Below, piece by piece: positions 35,500-49,031 of a stretch of DNA of 64,000 nucleotides (its first letter is position 1; each line of letters opens with the position of its first letter). Position numbers and translations under genes: made by a program. Source of the stretch: Sordaria brevicollis (taxonomy: Eukaryota; Ascomycota; Sordariomycetes; Sordariales; Sordariaceae). The stretch lies in NCBI GenBank assembly GCA_033439795.1, contig JAUTDP010000005.1, positions 2,943,001 through 3,007,000 of the forward strand. The letters are read 5' to 3'. The notes beneath the pieces are model-generated. The model worked only from the letters and a program-made list of their open reading frames with translations. It did no database searches and was not told the DNA's origin.

Positions 35500-37500
35500 G
35501 GATAATATTATCCGAATTTTTTTAATTATTTGTAACCGCTTTTATAAGTATTTTCTTATTTAATTAGCCTAATAGGTATAACGCGCGGATAACGTCGTTG
35601 AAATTCGAATTATATAGGCCGAATATTATTAGGAAAATATTAGACGGTAATTAGCGTATTTTAAAATTTATACCCGCTAAGGTAAAATAAACGTTTATTA
35701 GTAAGTATATAATATTTTTATATAATTTAAAATTATTTATAAATATTATAATAGGATAGTTGAATATTAGTTTATTATATAGTAATAATTTGTCCTAGTA
35801 TTTATCGAACTCCTTTCGACTATATATATCGATTTCGAATTAATTACGAATAGGGTTAATATAATATAATAATATTATTTTAATAATATAAAGACTATTA
35901 ATAAACGTAGGTTTTTATATTATAATAATACGTTATAGGAATAATTTATAATACGGTTCTATTATTAATTAAAGGTTAAAGTAGGAATATTTCGGGAAGG
36001 TTTTAATATAAATTTTATTACGTTTTATATTAGTAGTATTTTTACTTTCCGGATATATTTAATTGAATACTTTTTTGCGGGGATTAGGGTCGCTATAGGT
36101 TTCGTTCTAATATTAATTATAATAAATATTATAATTATAGATTATAAGGATTTCGGTCTTTTTAATATATATATTTGCTTTAAATAAAATAATTTTATTT
36201 TTATTTTATTCAATATTATTTAAAGCCTTTATTTCGTATAGGTTAATATTAAAGTCGTTAATCAGTAAAAATATATCGAATTTATAATATTTCTCTTTAA
36301 ATAATTTGTATATAATTATAATAATATTACCCTACTAGATAGTATAATAATCTTTTTTAAAATCCTTTACGATTGCGATAATTTATTTAATATATATAAA
36401 GTTTAACTTTATAGAATCCGTATTTTAATAAATATATTCTTTTAATTAATAATAGAAGAAAACGAAATTGGAAGAAAATATTAGGTTATTAAAGACGTTA
36501 AGACCTCTTACTTTTAACGGGTAATAAATATATATAAATTCGCCGGATATAGTACGGATAAATAAAATTTATAATAATATTTCGTATAATTTTATCGGTT
36601 CGTTTATAAAATATCCTATATTACGGTATATAAATTTAATAATATTAGACTAGTATAAAAATATAAAAAGGTTAATAGGATTAATTATATATAATTTCCC
36701 TATAGAAATTTTTAAAATAACGTTACTTTCGCTCTTTATATCTTTTTTAATTATTTTTTTAGATATTAGTATAATCGCAATATATTCGATTAATAGAGGA
36801 ATATCGGTATATCGTATATATATTATTAGGATATACAATTTAGTTCAATTTTTGAGAGTAATAAATTAATTTAAAAACTATTAGATTTCGTATAATAGAT
36901 TATTATAATAATAATATTAATAGCGAAAAATTAATATAATTTTTCGGATAGTATTATATTACGTCCTTTTAAAGCCGTATATATATATATATAACGATAG
37001 TAATATTTTAAAGTCCGAGACGGTTAGGTTTTTATTAAAATTGTAGAAAATTAGTATTAATAAATTTTGTAATTTAATAATATAAAGTAATTAAATAATT
37101 CGATTTTTTTCATTAATAACAATAATATCCTTAACCGCTTTTAAATCTACTTCGGTTGCGATTAATTTCTTTATTTTACGGTTAATATTAATTACCAATA
37201 GGAATTATTCGTCGAATAATATAAATATTTATTTAGGTTCCTCTTCGGTTTTTTCGTTATATTTAATAATCCGAATTAATTCTTCGCAATCGAAGCCCGA
37301 TAATAAAAATATAATATTAAAATTATTAACGTCAATATCGGTTTTAATATTAATAAACGCTAATTAAATATAAATTAATATTAATAATAATATATATAAG
37401 GTTTCGTCGCGTATATAAAACGTACGTTGATTATTTTCTTTTATTTTTAATTATACGTCGTTAGTATTTAAATTATTATTATTATTATTAATATTCCGGC
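35500..37500 (-). pseudogene. Tnp2-like transposase remnant
   Basis: The minus strand, read through stops, gives a ladder of protein-like segments. A Cys-rich-looking entry near 36.8-36.6 kb is followed by YKRTDKIIRNII. Then come FDIFLLINDFNINLYEIKA, INPIRN.FEIDIY and IIIFINNF.LYKN...VYFTLAGI. These resemble Tnp2 of CACTA/Plavaka-type elements (PL..FIDDFG.YR....GVY.TPAG). The IFINNF segment has Asn where an Asp pair would be expected, a RIP-type change. Confidence 0.55.
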
Positions 37501-38299
37501 TACTTATTAAAGTAGAAAACCGTAAATTAGGGCTATATATAGCGGGGTATTAATTAAAATTAATAATAAATAAGGGTCGATTTACGTTTATAATATTAGG
37601 GATATTATTAATAACGATAATAAATATAAGTAAATTATACCCTATATTATTAAGCTTATTTATTACCGCTTTTTTAGCGAATTATTTAATGAACTTTCGT
37701 ATAGCCTCTTTTTATACCCTTTCGTATTATATTTGGTTTTACGCTTATTTCTTTACTAATATCCGCGCTTCTACGCGCTATTTAATTTCGAATTTAGCGG
37801 CCTTTAATTATCGTTTATTAAGTAGGGTAAATAATAACCCGCTTATAAGGGTTCGAATACTATTTATATTTCGAAATAATTTATATTTATATTCTAGAGT
37901 AATTTTTAATTATTAATCGGTTAGGATGGGATTAAATAGATATAATAAAACCGATATTATAAATTTTAATCCGATATAAAAAATTAAAATAAAGTAGTTG
38001 AATAAAGTTTCGGGACGCGGGTTACGTATAGGATTAAGCGATATAAAAGAATAATAAAATTCGAATAAATATTATTTATTTAAATACTATTTAATAATAT
38101 AGATATTCATTAAAATAGTAGATTTCTAGTAAACTCCTTTATTAATTATTTAATAATATATAAATTTATAATTATTTTTTGTCCGTTTTTTTTCTCTTTT
38201 TAAATTATTTTATTATTAAATTTATAGTAATTAAGATAAATATTGAAATAATCTATTAAATATTTATTATATTTAGTACGATCGCTTTAAATTAACCGT

Positions 38300-41200
38300 A
38301 TGTATAATTTACGCGTTAATTTATTTATAAATTTATATTTGGGAATTTATTTTATTACGACCTTATTAATTATATACAATTAAAGGAATTTATTAAGTAA
38401 ATAGTAATTATACTACTTAAAAAACCTAAGGGTAAGCTTTAAGTAGCGTAAACGGATTTAATTGCAACCTTTAGCCCGGTTATTAATTAAATATAGGGTC
38501 TAATATTTATTAAATTATTATTATTATTTAATATTTATACTTTAACCCGCGCTATATTTTATATATTACGGGCGTTTTAATTTGCTATAAATTTTAAAGG
38601 TATTATACCTATTAAGTCGGCGATATTTATATTAAGAAGAATTTTATATACGACGAATTCGGTTATAAATTTATTAAATCCAATTAACCCAAACCTATTA
38701 ATTTTAACCGGTTATAATATCTTTATTAATCGGTATTCCCTCCGAAATAGCGTAAGATTATATAATAAAAAAAACCTTATTTTAAAAGATATATAAATTC
38801 CCGATATATAATAATATAAATTAAACGATATATAGCCGTTTAATTACAATAATCCTACCTTATTCCGCCCTACTCTTATTATTACGGATATATAATAAAA
38901 TATTAATAATAATAACGAAATATCGGAATTTAGCATTATATTATCGGCGCGCTTTAAGGGCTTCGAAAGATATTCGGGACTTTTTATAACGTTATTTAAT
39001 ATCAATTAATTATTAGCGTTTATATAAATTTTAATAATACGGCTATTAGAATTAATATTTCTATTAACCCGTCGTAATTAGTACGCATTTTAATATAATT
39101 AAGTAAATTACATTATTATTAATATATATATATATTATTAAATTTAATAATTAATAGGTCGTTATTAATAAATATAAAAACTGCTATTTATAATATTATT
39201 ATCTATTGTAATTACTCTTAGGGTTACCCGTATGCCCGAATTTAAATATAATAAACAATTAGCTTAACCTTCTTAATCCCGTCCTATACGTATAATAGAT
39301 TCGTTAATTAAGTTACGGATCGATTTGCCTATTTTTTAACTACTATTTCCTATTATATTTTTTATTAAAATTCCGCTTCCGGGCCTTCGCGATACCGTAA
39401 CCCCTCTTTCTATATAAGTAAAAAATTAATATAAAGAAATAAATATTAAATATCCCTAACCTTAATAATAAAAGTATTATTTAATATAGAGATTATAATA
39501 ATTATCGGAGCGTATTTAAACTTTTTTTAACGAATTAACCTATATAATATATTAGAAAGTTATTTTAATATAATTTACCCTAATATAAGGATAAGAATAT
39601 ATTTTCGTCGAAGAATATCGTTTATTTATAATTATATTTACCGGATGGTAAAATTACCCTATATTAGTCTTTAGGATTCGTTAATTTTTTAAATAATACC
39701 GCCCCCCTTTTATTTATTTATTTATTCCGGACTTTATATATTCCGGTTTAATTCGCTTAGGTTTTTATAAAAGTATTAATAATTTATATTAATACGGTTA
39801 ATATTAAATCGCTAATAGTTTATTAGTAAATAAATAATTCCGACTTCTTTTTAAACCCTCTTAGTAAGTACCGCGGTCTATTTAATAAATATAATATATT
39901 AACGTTAAATAATTATAGCCTATAACCGTAAAACCGCTAATATAATTTATTCGAAAGGATAAGAAAAAATATAAACGATTCTTAGAATATTATAGAGATT
40001 TATTTATAATATAAATAAGAGAGTAAATTATATAATTATATAAATAATTCGATAAATATTCGAAGAGTAAATTGTAATAGAAATTTAATTACTAAAATTA
40101 AATCCGGGTAATATTTAAATATATTAATTCTAAATTCGGTAAAGGATAATTATTAAATAAGATTTTGAATATAAAATTAGAATTATATATCGATATAATT
40201 ATTTTAAATATTTAATCTTCGGATTTAGAGTTAGAAAAAGGCCCGGATAATATACTTCTTCCGTATACAAATATAGAACCGAAGGTTTATAAATTTATTT
40301 TCCAAAGTATTTTTCTAATACCCGTTATTGCCGCTTAAATTATACTTTCGTTTATTCGGCTTATTAATATATTTAATTTAAATATAATACTTCTATCCGC
40401 TTAAATTATATTTATATTTATTAAACGGATTAATATATTTAATATTAATAATATTATTTATATTAATACTAGTAAAAAAGGATTTACCGGAGGAATTCGC
40501 CTTATTATACTTTTAAATACTATTATATTAAAATTCGCTATCGCCGTTAGGGCTACCTTTACTTATATACTTATACCCTCGGCCGCCGCCGTATTAATAA
40601 CTTCTATAATAAAACCCGCTACCACTTTATTTATACCCATTAAATTTATTATACCCCCTACCTTTAATACTTCTATTAATATTAATAAAAGAGGATTATA
40701 TTAGTCCGATAAATATCCTTAAAATAAAATATTATAATAATTTAACGACTAATTTCTATTTCCTATTAATAATAAACCGATTTTCGAATATAACGATTAT
40801 ATTAATAATAACGATTTAACCGCTATAGAAGAAGTAATTACAACGTTATATTAATCCGTAATTATAAATACGATACGACGCGAATAATTAATAGTCGGCC
40901 CGTCGTACCCTATAGGTATTATTTAAATTACTTACTATAAAGGAAATAATTTAGAAAACGATAACGTAATTTTCGATCTCTAATTATAAATAATACCTTT
41001 AATTAATACGTCCAAAATTAAAGGTAAAGGGAAGTAATAGAAGAATTCCTAAATAATATTTATATAACGGATATAATTAATATAGCCGCTCGTTAATCTT
41101 ATTAATCCCGCCGATTTCGTTAATTTAATCGATAGTAATAACGATATTAAAATCGACGCCGCTAAGCTCGAAATAATTATTATTATCGAGGCCGCCGAAG

Positions 41201-43300
41201 CGCCGTACGATGTAAATTTATTACCGATTTATATTCGAATAATTACGTTATTACGAGAAAGAAATTTATACCTCTAATTATTACCGAGTAAATAGAATTT
41301 ATAATAATATAATTTAAAGAATAAATTACTAAGGTTATAATTTATTTCCAATTCCTAATTATAAAATAAGGTTAATCCTATTATCGCTCTAATAGGCGTT
41401 AATTAAAATATTTAATTAAACGTATTATTTATTATCGATTTAGAATTTCGTTTTAATTATTTTACATATATATAGAATATATTTATTAATTACAAAATCG
41501 ATTATAGTTTAGAAGTATTATAAGTACCTAAGGATATAATCCTAAATTAATTATAATAAATATTATAAAATAAATTTATAGCCGCCTACCGTAATTTTAA
41601 ATATAAAATTATTAAAGGTTTTATTAAATTCGTAATAAAGTTAATTAATTAGAACGCTTAAAAGATAGTTAATATATATAATACCCGCGAATAAATAATA
41701 GCGGAAATTATATAAAGCGTAACCGGCAATAAGGTATTAATTTCCTAAAAGGAATTTAATAAATTAAACGAATAATATATTTCTAAATTCGATATTTATT
41801 TAATTCTTATACTTTTTCTATATATTATTAGTTATTTAGATATAAATATATTCTTCGATTATAATAGTCTTACTTTTTATTAAGTCTAAAAAATTTTTAA
41901 TTATTTAATATATAATATAATAGATATTATATATACCGAAGATATTATAAGAATATATTAACGCGAATTTATACGTCGCGGAAAGAAAATTAGTATAATA
42001 TAGAAGAACGAACGTATATATTAATCTATTTTAAATATTTACAATTCAATCCCGTACGACCTAATTACTCGTATTATCGATTATAATTTATTCCCTTTTA
42101 TATAATAAAAAGGCGTTATTAAATTATTAAAAGTATATAAATATCGAATATATATAAAGATTATCCGGAATTACGTACTATATTATAGATTACCCCCACT
42201 TCCCGAAGGATACGTCTTTATTATTAAATTAAAAAGTAATATTATTAATTTAATCGAGCGTATTAATTAAAATAAATACTCTAATAGCGAAATTTCCAAT
42301 TATAAAAACGAATTAACGCTTATAAAACCCTAAATTTAGCGACTTAATTTAAAGGATATAAGTATACGGGCTAAAACCTTTTATATTTCGACGAAACGGT
42401 TAATTATAAACGTATTAAATAACTTATAAAATCGATTATTAATTAAATTTCGCGTTCTATTTAATTTACAATACGTATAAATTATATTTAAGGACGTTAT
42501 AATAAACGGTATTATTATAACTAACGATAATCTAAAATAACCAGCGATATAAATTAAAAGAGAAATAGCAGAAAAAATATAATAGTAATAACCCTTTATT
42601 ATAGCGATAGAATTATAATTTATAAATATTATACTTATTAATAATATTCTTAATAATAAATAATTAATATATATATTTATAGTAAATTTTTTTTAATAAC
42701 CCTCTTTCCGAATATTTTAATTTAAGCGGAAACGATAAGTAATAGTAAAATATATACTACGAAGCGACCGAATAAAATATATTAATATTCGAAATAAATA
42801 TATATTAAAATATCGACGAAATATTCGTATTATAACGTTAATAATAATAATAAGAAATATCGCCATTTATCCGTATATCCGAATTACGTTAAATATTTCG
42901 TATATTATCCGCCGTTTAATTCTAACAATTTATATCGTAATAATACTAATATAATAAATATAAAAGGCGCTACCGGAGAGGCGATAACGAATTAACTATA
43001 TATAATATAATAACCAACGATAGAATACCCAATAAAATCACTTTTAGCCATTCTAATACCCTAATATAATTATAAACGCGTACGAAACGTAAATTTTAAA
43101 CGACCGTTAATAAAATTGCTACTCCTAATACCGGAATTATACCTATTAATTTTAATATATTCGCTATATTAAATAATATAAGCGTTAATAACTATTATAA
43201 CTTTTAATACAATAATTAAAACGTATTTTAAAAGGTAGTATAAATATAGTTAATATAATTTTAATATATATATAAATAAATTATACGATCGAACGTTCCC
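38300..43300 (+). pseudogene. unassigned plus-strand coding remnants
   Basis: Protein-like runs between stops, e.g. RFKGFERYSGLFITLFN near 38.95 kb and RPPFIYLFI near 39.7 kb. They indicate a second large gene transcribed away from the Tnp2 remnant. Family not recognised. Confidence 0.35.
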
Positions 43301-44139
43301 CTTTTGCGTAATAAGGACCGATTTTCCTAATTTTATAGCGAATAGTATTTTATAAATACGCCGCCTAATATATAATTATATAATTAATTAAAATAAGAAA
43401 TCTCTACGGTAAATAAGACCCGTCGTAGAAAATTAACATCGACGACCTTATAAAATACGACTATAATACGTACCGATTCTCGCGAATAATTTTAACGTTA
43501 TATTATACACCACTATAATATAAATTAAGAAATAGTATAAACGATTTTACTACTATAATATTATTATATATTAATAATATTTAAAGTAAATAAAGCGCTA
43601 TAAAATTATTTTCACCCTAAGACTATTAATAATATATTATATATATTATATATATATATACAATTCTTTAAAATCGATATAAACCGGCTTATATATATTA
43701 AAAGATTAAAAGGCTTTATTAATATAATATTTATAACTAATATATAGCTCGAAGTATTAAATATCCCCCCGTTATCGATATTAATTATACAAAGTACGGC
43801 AACGGTATACTCTAACTATTCTTATAATTAATTTAAAGGTATTATAAAATTTCCTTTCTTTATAAACGTATATTTAGCCGTAATTTTAATACAAAATTGT
43901 TTAAAATTGTAATTATTGCGTATATATTTATATTTTGATTCATCTTTCCAATTTCGATATAGAAATTTATATATATTAAATATATATCCGGTTTATTGGG
44001 TTGGGTAACTTTTGCTATTGAATTAATAATTTGCCTCGTATAGTCCTAATTGGCTAGATACTGGGATATGTACCGGTTATCGTACTTATTTTACCGTAAG
44101 AATTTTACGGCATATGGCGCCCCACTCTAATTCTAACCA

Positions 44140-44290
44140 ATTAGAGCCGGGCAATTTAATTAAAACGGTTTTTTGAAGTGAACGGTTATTCTGAGGTGAA
44201 CGGTTATTTCAAATGTTACAGATAACACCGTCATGCGACGGTTTTCTCAGAATAACTATTGTCTGGGTCCTTAGATTCCCACTAATGGAG
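44140..44290 (-). repeat. right inverted repeat of the 13 kb element
   Basis: Mirror of about 30963-31117. Immediately outside it lies the host sequence CTAACCAAAGATTTCACCAG, comparable to CTAACCAAGTATCTCAG at about 45139. Confidence 0.7.
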
Positions 44291-44294
44291 GCAG

Positions 44295-44570
44295 GTCATG
44301 TAACTAACCAAAGATTTCACCAGGACAAAGGCTCCTTTGGCGAATATCGAATTCTCCCAAAGCGCGATCAGCAATGAGCACCATTCGGGGGGGGGGGGCT
44401 CCAGTTCAGAAGGGTAGATGTTTTTGGGCGATAAGGATGACAGGGTGGTGGAGAGAGTTCGTTGAGACGTGGTTTCAGGGAGGTAGATATCAGACCTAGA
44501 AGCAAGTAGTTGCTCAGTCCGTGCATCATTGTAGAGTCCAATACATCATGGCTCGTTAACTCCCAATAGG
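44295..44570 (+). repeat. direct duplicate of 45135-45400
   Basis: Aligned landmarks in both copies include CTAACCAA, GGCGA(A/G)TA, AAGCGCGAT, GGTTT, and TGTAGAGT..AATACATC near the end. It is the downstream flank shared by gene D (before the 13 kb insertion) and by the BTB fragment. A run of 12 G (44387-44398) sits inside this copy only. Confidence 0.65.
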
Positions 44571-44778
44571 ATTTGCCCCTTAATACAATCTTCTACCTAG
44601 TTATAGTGCACTCCTTTGTACAAAAGTTTAATACTCACCCCCGTACATGGTCAACTTGACGATCAGTAAGTCATGTCTTAGGACACAAAATAGTTCCACA
44701 ACAAGTTCTGAAAACGATTGAGGCTCACTCGCTGGGCTTCAATTAGACTAATGAAGAGAGAACTATTACGGTATCTGG

Positions 44779-45110
44779 ATGCTACCTACCTACTACCTTA
44801 ATTACGAGGGTATCCCTCCCTTTCCTTCGGTTATCATCATCTACGATTTGATGACAGTGGCTCACAAGTACGACGTGTTCCACCTCACCAGGCCATGGTC
44901 TTCTCAGTGGTCAAGTTTTGCTAGCAACTCCATCCTTCCAGCAGCAGATGTGGTCAGGTCCCTCTTCATCGCATGGGAACTCGGTGACGAGCATCTCTTC
45001 GCTTTGAGGTTGGAAGAGATCTATGGATATCACCATTCCCTCTCAACCTCTACAACCCTTTGCCAGACTTGCCTGCTAAAGGCGACGAGGAAGGTATGAC
45101 TGTCCTATTC
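44779..45110 (+). pseudogene. BTB/POZ-protein fragment
   Basis: The frame from 44779 reads VIIIYDLMTVAHKYDVFHL, then TRPW and SLFIAWELGDEHLFALRLEEI. This is the helical part after the BTB fold in many fungal BTB proteins (ADKY...LRPW ... WIAWELGDE.LF). The BTB fold itself is missing upstream. After LEEI the frame switches: the true continuation (NLYNPLPDLPAKGDEEG) is in another frame and runs into a putative intron (GTATGA donor near 45095, CTAAC branch, CAG acceptor near 45155). It is a decayed, truncated copy. Confidence 0.65.
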
Positions 45111-46020
45111 CCGAGAAGCAGTATCCTAGGGTCTTAAACTAACCAAGTATCTCAGCAGGACACGAGCTGTTGGCGAGTACCATATCCCCCGGAAGCGCGA
45201 TGACAGAAGCGCACCAGCTTTTCCGAATGCCAGTTCATGTGAGAGGAGTAGAAGTTGTCAAACGACAAGGATGAGAACCTGGAAGCTGATGGAACGGTTT
45301 GAGACGCGGATAGCTAAAGCCAAGCTCAGACGTGCAGGGAAGAAGGACGAGGTTTTTAGCTCAATCTGTACAATAGTGTAGAGTTGAATACATCGTAGCT
45401 CTTTGCCCCCCAGCATTCATCTTTCTTAACTGTAGTCATTGCCTGCGTTCAACTCTCTGGTCTTTGAAACAGTGTGACCAATTATATGCGTGACACCTGT
45501 CACTTGTTCCCATCTGTTGTTCATAATGAAGTTCCTACCTATGCACAGAAGTTTTTTGCTCCGCTAGTACACCGTCAACTTCACAACTCGTAATACGTGG
45601 ATCATCACTTGAATTAGCTCTATAGTCAATTCCAAACCCGAAGAAGCCTAGCTTCGTTGCGCTACCGACTATGTAATGAATGGAGAACTTTTTCATGGAC
45701 CAGGATGCCACGGATCTTACCACTCCTTTCCAAACTCTTCTCACCACCGTTCTCCAAGAGCTGGACATGCTTCCCGTAATCCCGTCTTCAGCCTCATCCA
45801 TCCCAGATCCATTGCTGTTTCATCCACTTGCCCCTCCTGTCATTCCCGCTCTTCCCTTCTTCTTTCTTTGTCTGTTCAATTTAAAGTCCCGTCTGTGGCG
45901 CTGACCACGCATCGGACTCGTCATCCACTGGTGCCTTCAGGTGTAGCATCTTCAAGTGCCTCCTGAAATCAGAGAACGATAACACATTCTTCCCTGTTGT
46001 CCATCGGCTATGTTCGCTCG
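45111..46020. other. intergenic
   Basis: 45135-45400 duplicates 44295-44570. The rest has no supported gene. Confidence 0.5.
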
Positions 46021-46080
46021 TCAGAACGAAGGTGTCGATGGTGCACCAGGGAAATCCCAATCGTCAAATATGGAATCCTT

Positions 46081-46083
46081 CTA
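46081..46083 (-). other. TAG before a coding-like C-terminal extension, gene C
   Basis: The 19 codons after this TAG (46080-46024) continue the acidic/aromatic composition of the tail and end at TGA. The UAG may be edited or read through. Confidence 0.5.
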
Positions 46084-47985
46084 GTTTTCACCAAACCCAA
46101 AGTCGTCATCGTACTTCTGGATTGCGTTCCACTGATCAAGCTCGTCTAAGAAGTTGTCGAAACTGTAGAGGTATTCGTCGTCCTGATCAGGATCGGCAAC
46201 CGGACTAGTCGATTGATCGGCCTGATCTTCGTCCTGGTCTCCATCTTCAGCCGTACCCGGCGAGTTGGCTGTGCCATCAGTGGAAGAGGACGACGAAGGG
46301 CGACGTTCCATAACGCTCAGAGGTCTGGGGCTATGGGTTCCAGAGTTGGTGTTTCCGTGTGGAAACTGCTCGGATTGGAAGTTCTGGGTTACCGAGCTTT
46401 GAGGATTGGAGCTCTGCGGGCCAACACCGCCTTGGGGCAACGCTTGTTGTGGATAGGAGCTCTGTGTGTAGTCGTTCTTCGAGTGGCTGTTCCGAGCAAA
46501 ACTGTTGGAGTGGCGTTGTTCAGAAGTATGATCACTCGGAGCAAAACTGGCGGGAGCTGAACTGTTCGTGGCAAGGCTGTCCGGGTGGAGGCTCTGCGCG
46601 TGAGAGACCTGAGGAATAGCTCTGTTTCGAATAGCGCTGGCCGCCTGGGTGATTCCTTGAAGCATAATGCTCTGAACCACGTTGCCCAGGGCCGTTGTGC
46701 CGCCCAAACCGCCCTTACCCTCGTCCACACTGCTTCTGGTCTCGGTGCCAGTCTCTTTCCAATCCGCGGCAGTCATCGTAGCAGCACCGGCACTCCCCTT
46801 CTTCTTCCTTCCGACTCCGTTGCCGGCCTTGCGGAGTTTTCTGTTCCGCTCTCCCTTGGTACGACATCCATCACAGAGAGCCGTTACTTTCTTCTTGTCG
46901 AGCTTTGCCTCTTTCTTGAAGCAATCGGAGCACGAGTATATACCTCGGGCATGACGGTCGAGGATCAGCTTCATCGTTGCCTTGCCGGGTTTGTTTCTGA
47001 GATGCCGAAAGCACTTGTGCCCTCCCGTCTGCTAAACGGGAGAAGCACAACCGCCCCGGTTGTTCTCACCCAGGCAAATGTCCTTCGGCACAATTGGTTT
47101 CGGTTTGACCACCGGCGAGCTTGGTTCGGAGCCGATGGCGCTACTCTCGGATGGTGAGGTGCCATGATGGTGGCCTTTGGCGGCTGGGTTGTGGACCTTG
47201 ATTAAGCTGTGACCGTTGTGGTCGTGGTGGTTCGCAAGCGGGACCTCCTGGGTCACAAACGCAATATCTTGATGGCGATGACTCGCGTTGACACCGTAGC
47301 CGGGCAACGGATTGGTGTAGTTGCTGGTCTGAAGGTTGATTGTTTGGGAGTGAAAGTCTGTCATGTGGCTTGACCTGGGATTCCTGTTGAAAGCGGTGCC
47401 CGGTCCACGGATGCTGAAGGAGACTGTAGAGTCTGTCGGCATCTTTCCGACCAACTGGCTGCCCTTACCTTGGGAGCTAGCCACTGGGCCAGTGGCCCTG
47501 ATGCTACCAGTCTGACTCGAGGAGGGAAATCCTGTAGTCATGCCATTCATGACACCAGAACCCAATCCACGGGGCAGCGTAGTGCCCGGAGAGACAGCGG
47601 CAAGTGTTCCAGGCAAATAGGATCGACTGGAACCTGGAAAGTGGTGGCGAGTAGGAGCTGCTGGGCGAGAGTATGGTGTAGCTGAGTGGTGGAGAGAAGC
47701 GCGAGAGGTACGAGACACGACCGAAGCCATGGCACCGCCCATAGGAGGGCGTCTTGAAGTAGGCCTGGCTGATGAGCCCGTGAGCCCAGTGCCACCATTG
47801 TCATTGTGGTTGTACGTCAGGACGACGCGACGCTCCTGGACAAGTTGAGAATCTGTTAGACAACGTCGTAGGCGAAGGACTGACGAGATTCGGAGATGCT
47901 GGTTGCGCCTTACCTGGTTGGAGCTCATGGGCTGCTCGTCCGTCCTGTTGAGGAGGCGATGTTCGTTCGGCTCATTTGACGCCAT
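46081..47985 (-). CDS. Cys-module protein C, TAG at the conserved Trp
   Basis: Exon 1 is 47985-47914; a 78-nt in-frame intron (47836-47913; GTAAGG, CTAAC, CAG) follows a Gln codon; exon 2 runs 47835-46081. The N-terminal 270 residues are Ser/His/Pro-rich. The module is C278-x8-C287-x3-V-TAG292-Q-x5-C299-x2-H, then C-x2-C-x15-C-x2-C in HARGIYSCSDCF..ALCDGCRTKG, followed by a Lys-rich stretch (RKAGNGVGRKKKG). The tail is Ser/Gln-rich, then acidic (FDNFLDELDQW). The TAG lies at 47032-47034. The stop at 46081-46083 is also TAG; after it 19 more codons look like the same acidic/aromatic tail (IFDDWDF) before TGA at 46021-46023. Apart from these TAGs the 600-codon frame is intact, which argues against a simple pseudogene. 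Probable zinc-binding protein; function unknown. Confidence 0.75.
47032..47034 (-). other. in-frame TAG at the conserved Trp codon, gene C
   Basis: GTT-TAG-CAG stands at the V-W-Q position of the family module, with Q-x5-C-x2-H following in frame. Confidence 0.9.
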
Positions 47986-48138
47986 CGTGTAATCGAAGAC
48001 GGGGAAAAAGACCTGATGGTTGACTGTGAGAGGATACGCACTTGTTGCTTCAGAAAAATCGCAGTGTCTGAGGTGGGTGTGATTTGCGTTTAGTCAGGAA
48101 GGAGTGATGAACCCCCGTCACTTTCCAAGAATAAGCCA

Positions 48139-48149
48139 ATATATATAGT
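48139..48149 (-). promoter_or_regulatory. TATA box of gene C
   Basis: An alternating TA run (TATATATA on the minus strand) about 155 bp upstream of the ATG at 47985. Confidence 0.45.
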
Positions 48150-49031
48150 AGGAGCAGTCGCAACGAAACGGGGAAGGAAGCAATAAGCCCCCACAGCTGC
48201 CAGCTCCACAATTTAGGGCTTTCGAGTTCTGCTCATGGTAAACGAGCTGGCCGCCTTGCCATCCGGCCACATGAGCAACCTGGATCTTGCGGCTCAGATG
48301 TTCCAAATTGAAGAGAACCTGGATGAGTTAAACTCATTCTGCCTTCAGATCACAATACCCACGAATGCCTTGATCATACCGGACTACACCACCTACGTCC
48401 AAACGGGATTGCACTCGTTTATATATGACCACATTCGTCATCTCATCCTATTATCCTGCGTAAGAGGCTGTCTATGACTCAGCGTAATGGGATATAGAAG
48501 TTGTCAAACCTTATCGCGGTTCGGATCAACAAATGAAGAACCGGATGAGTGCAGTCGATACAGAATCATCATCTTGGCAAGCTTCGAAAACAAACGCTCG
48601 CCGTAACGTTTGTATAGGAAATCCCGTCCCCTTCAAAGCTCAGATCCAACTGATACACCCTCATTTCTTCATGGAAAGTCCTAGTCTCCAACCGCTTCCC
48701 AGAGGCCTTGTGCTCACGTGGTCACTGAGGTGGACCCGACAACACCATTCACCAGGCCACCCCATATCTCCCAATGTTGGCCAGCCGTGTCTCTTGGCAA
48801 CCATTCACTGTCCTTGCCTTCCCAGGCCCTCTGTCTTGCTGGGTTTCAGGGCTCCCAGTGCTGTGTTTTTTTTCCCTTCCTTCCACTTGGTGCCATCACC
48901 AAGCTCGCTGACGGGAACCCGTCACCTTTTGTCGTCCTAGTCTAACACAACCCACGGCTCCTCGCAAGAACATCAAGAGGCCTCAGCATCAAAGAGCCCC
49001 CCCAACGTCTTCAAGAACAGCGCGATCGAAC
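48150..49031. other. divergent intergenic region
   Basis: It lies between gene C (leftward) and the gene at 49032 (rightward). A plus-strand frame at 48235-48477 (80 codons, starting MVNELAALPSGHMSNLD) is open but without support. The rest looks like promoter and 5' UTR, with CT-rich DNA before 49032. Confidence 0.45.

Larger units (their letters stand above)
30960..44290. mobile_element. large Tnp2/CACTA-like DNA transposon, about 13 kb, RIP-degraded
   Basis: Both ends carry an inverted, diverged repeat: left about 30963-31117 and right about 44140-44290. Shared blocks are TGGGAATCTA, AAATAACCG, AAACCGTTTTAA and TCTAATTGGTTAG. TAACCGTT-type units are repeated near both ends. The interior is AT-rich with stops in all frames. 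The left half encodes a Tnp2-like transposase remnant on the minus strand; the right half (about 38.3-43.3 kb) has long plus-strand protein-like remnants that I cannot assign. The exact ends and the target duplication could not be fixed. Confidence 0.6.

Noticed and set aside
30960..44290. Starship (tyrosine-recombinase) giant element
   Set aside because: It has inverted terminal repeats and a Tnp2-like remnant; no DUF3435-type captain was recognised at the left end.
48235..48477. 80-codon plus-strand frame
   Set aside because: Open and of host composition, but no homology, start context or splice evidence; left as intergenic.
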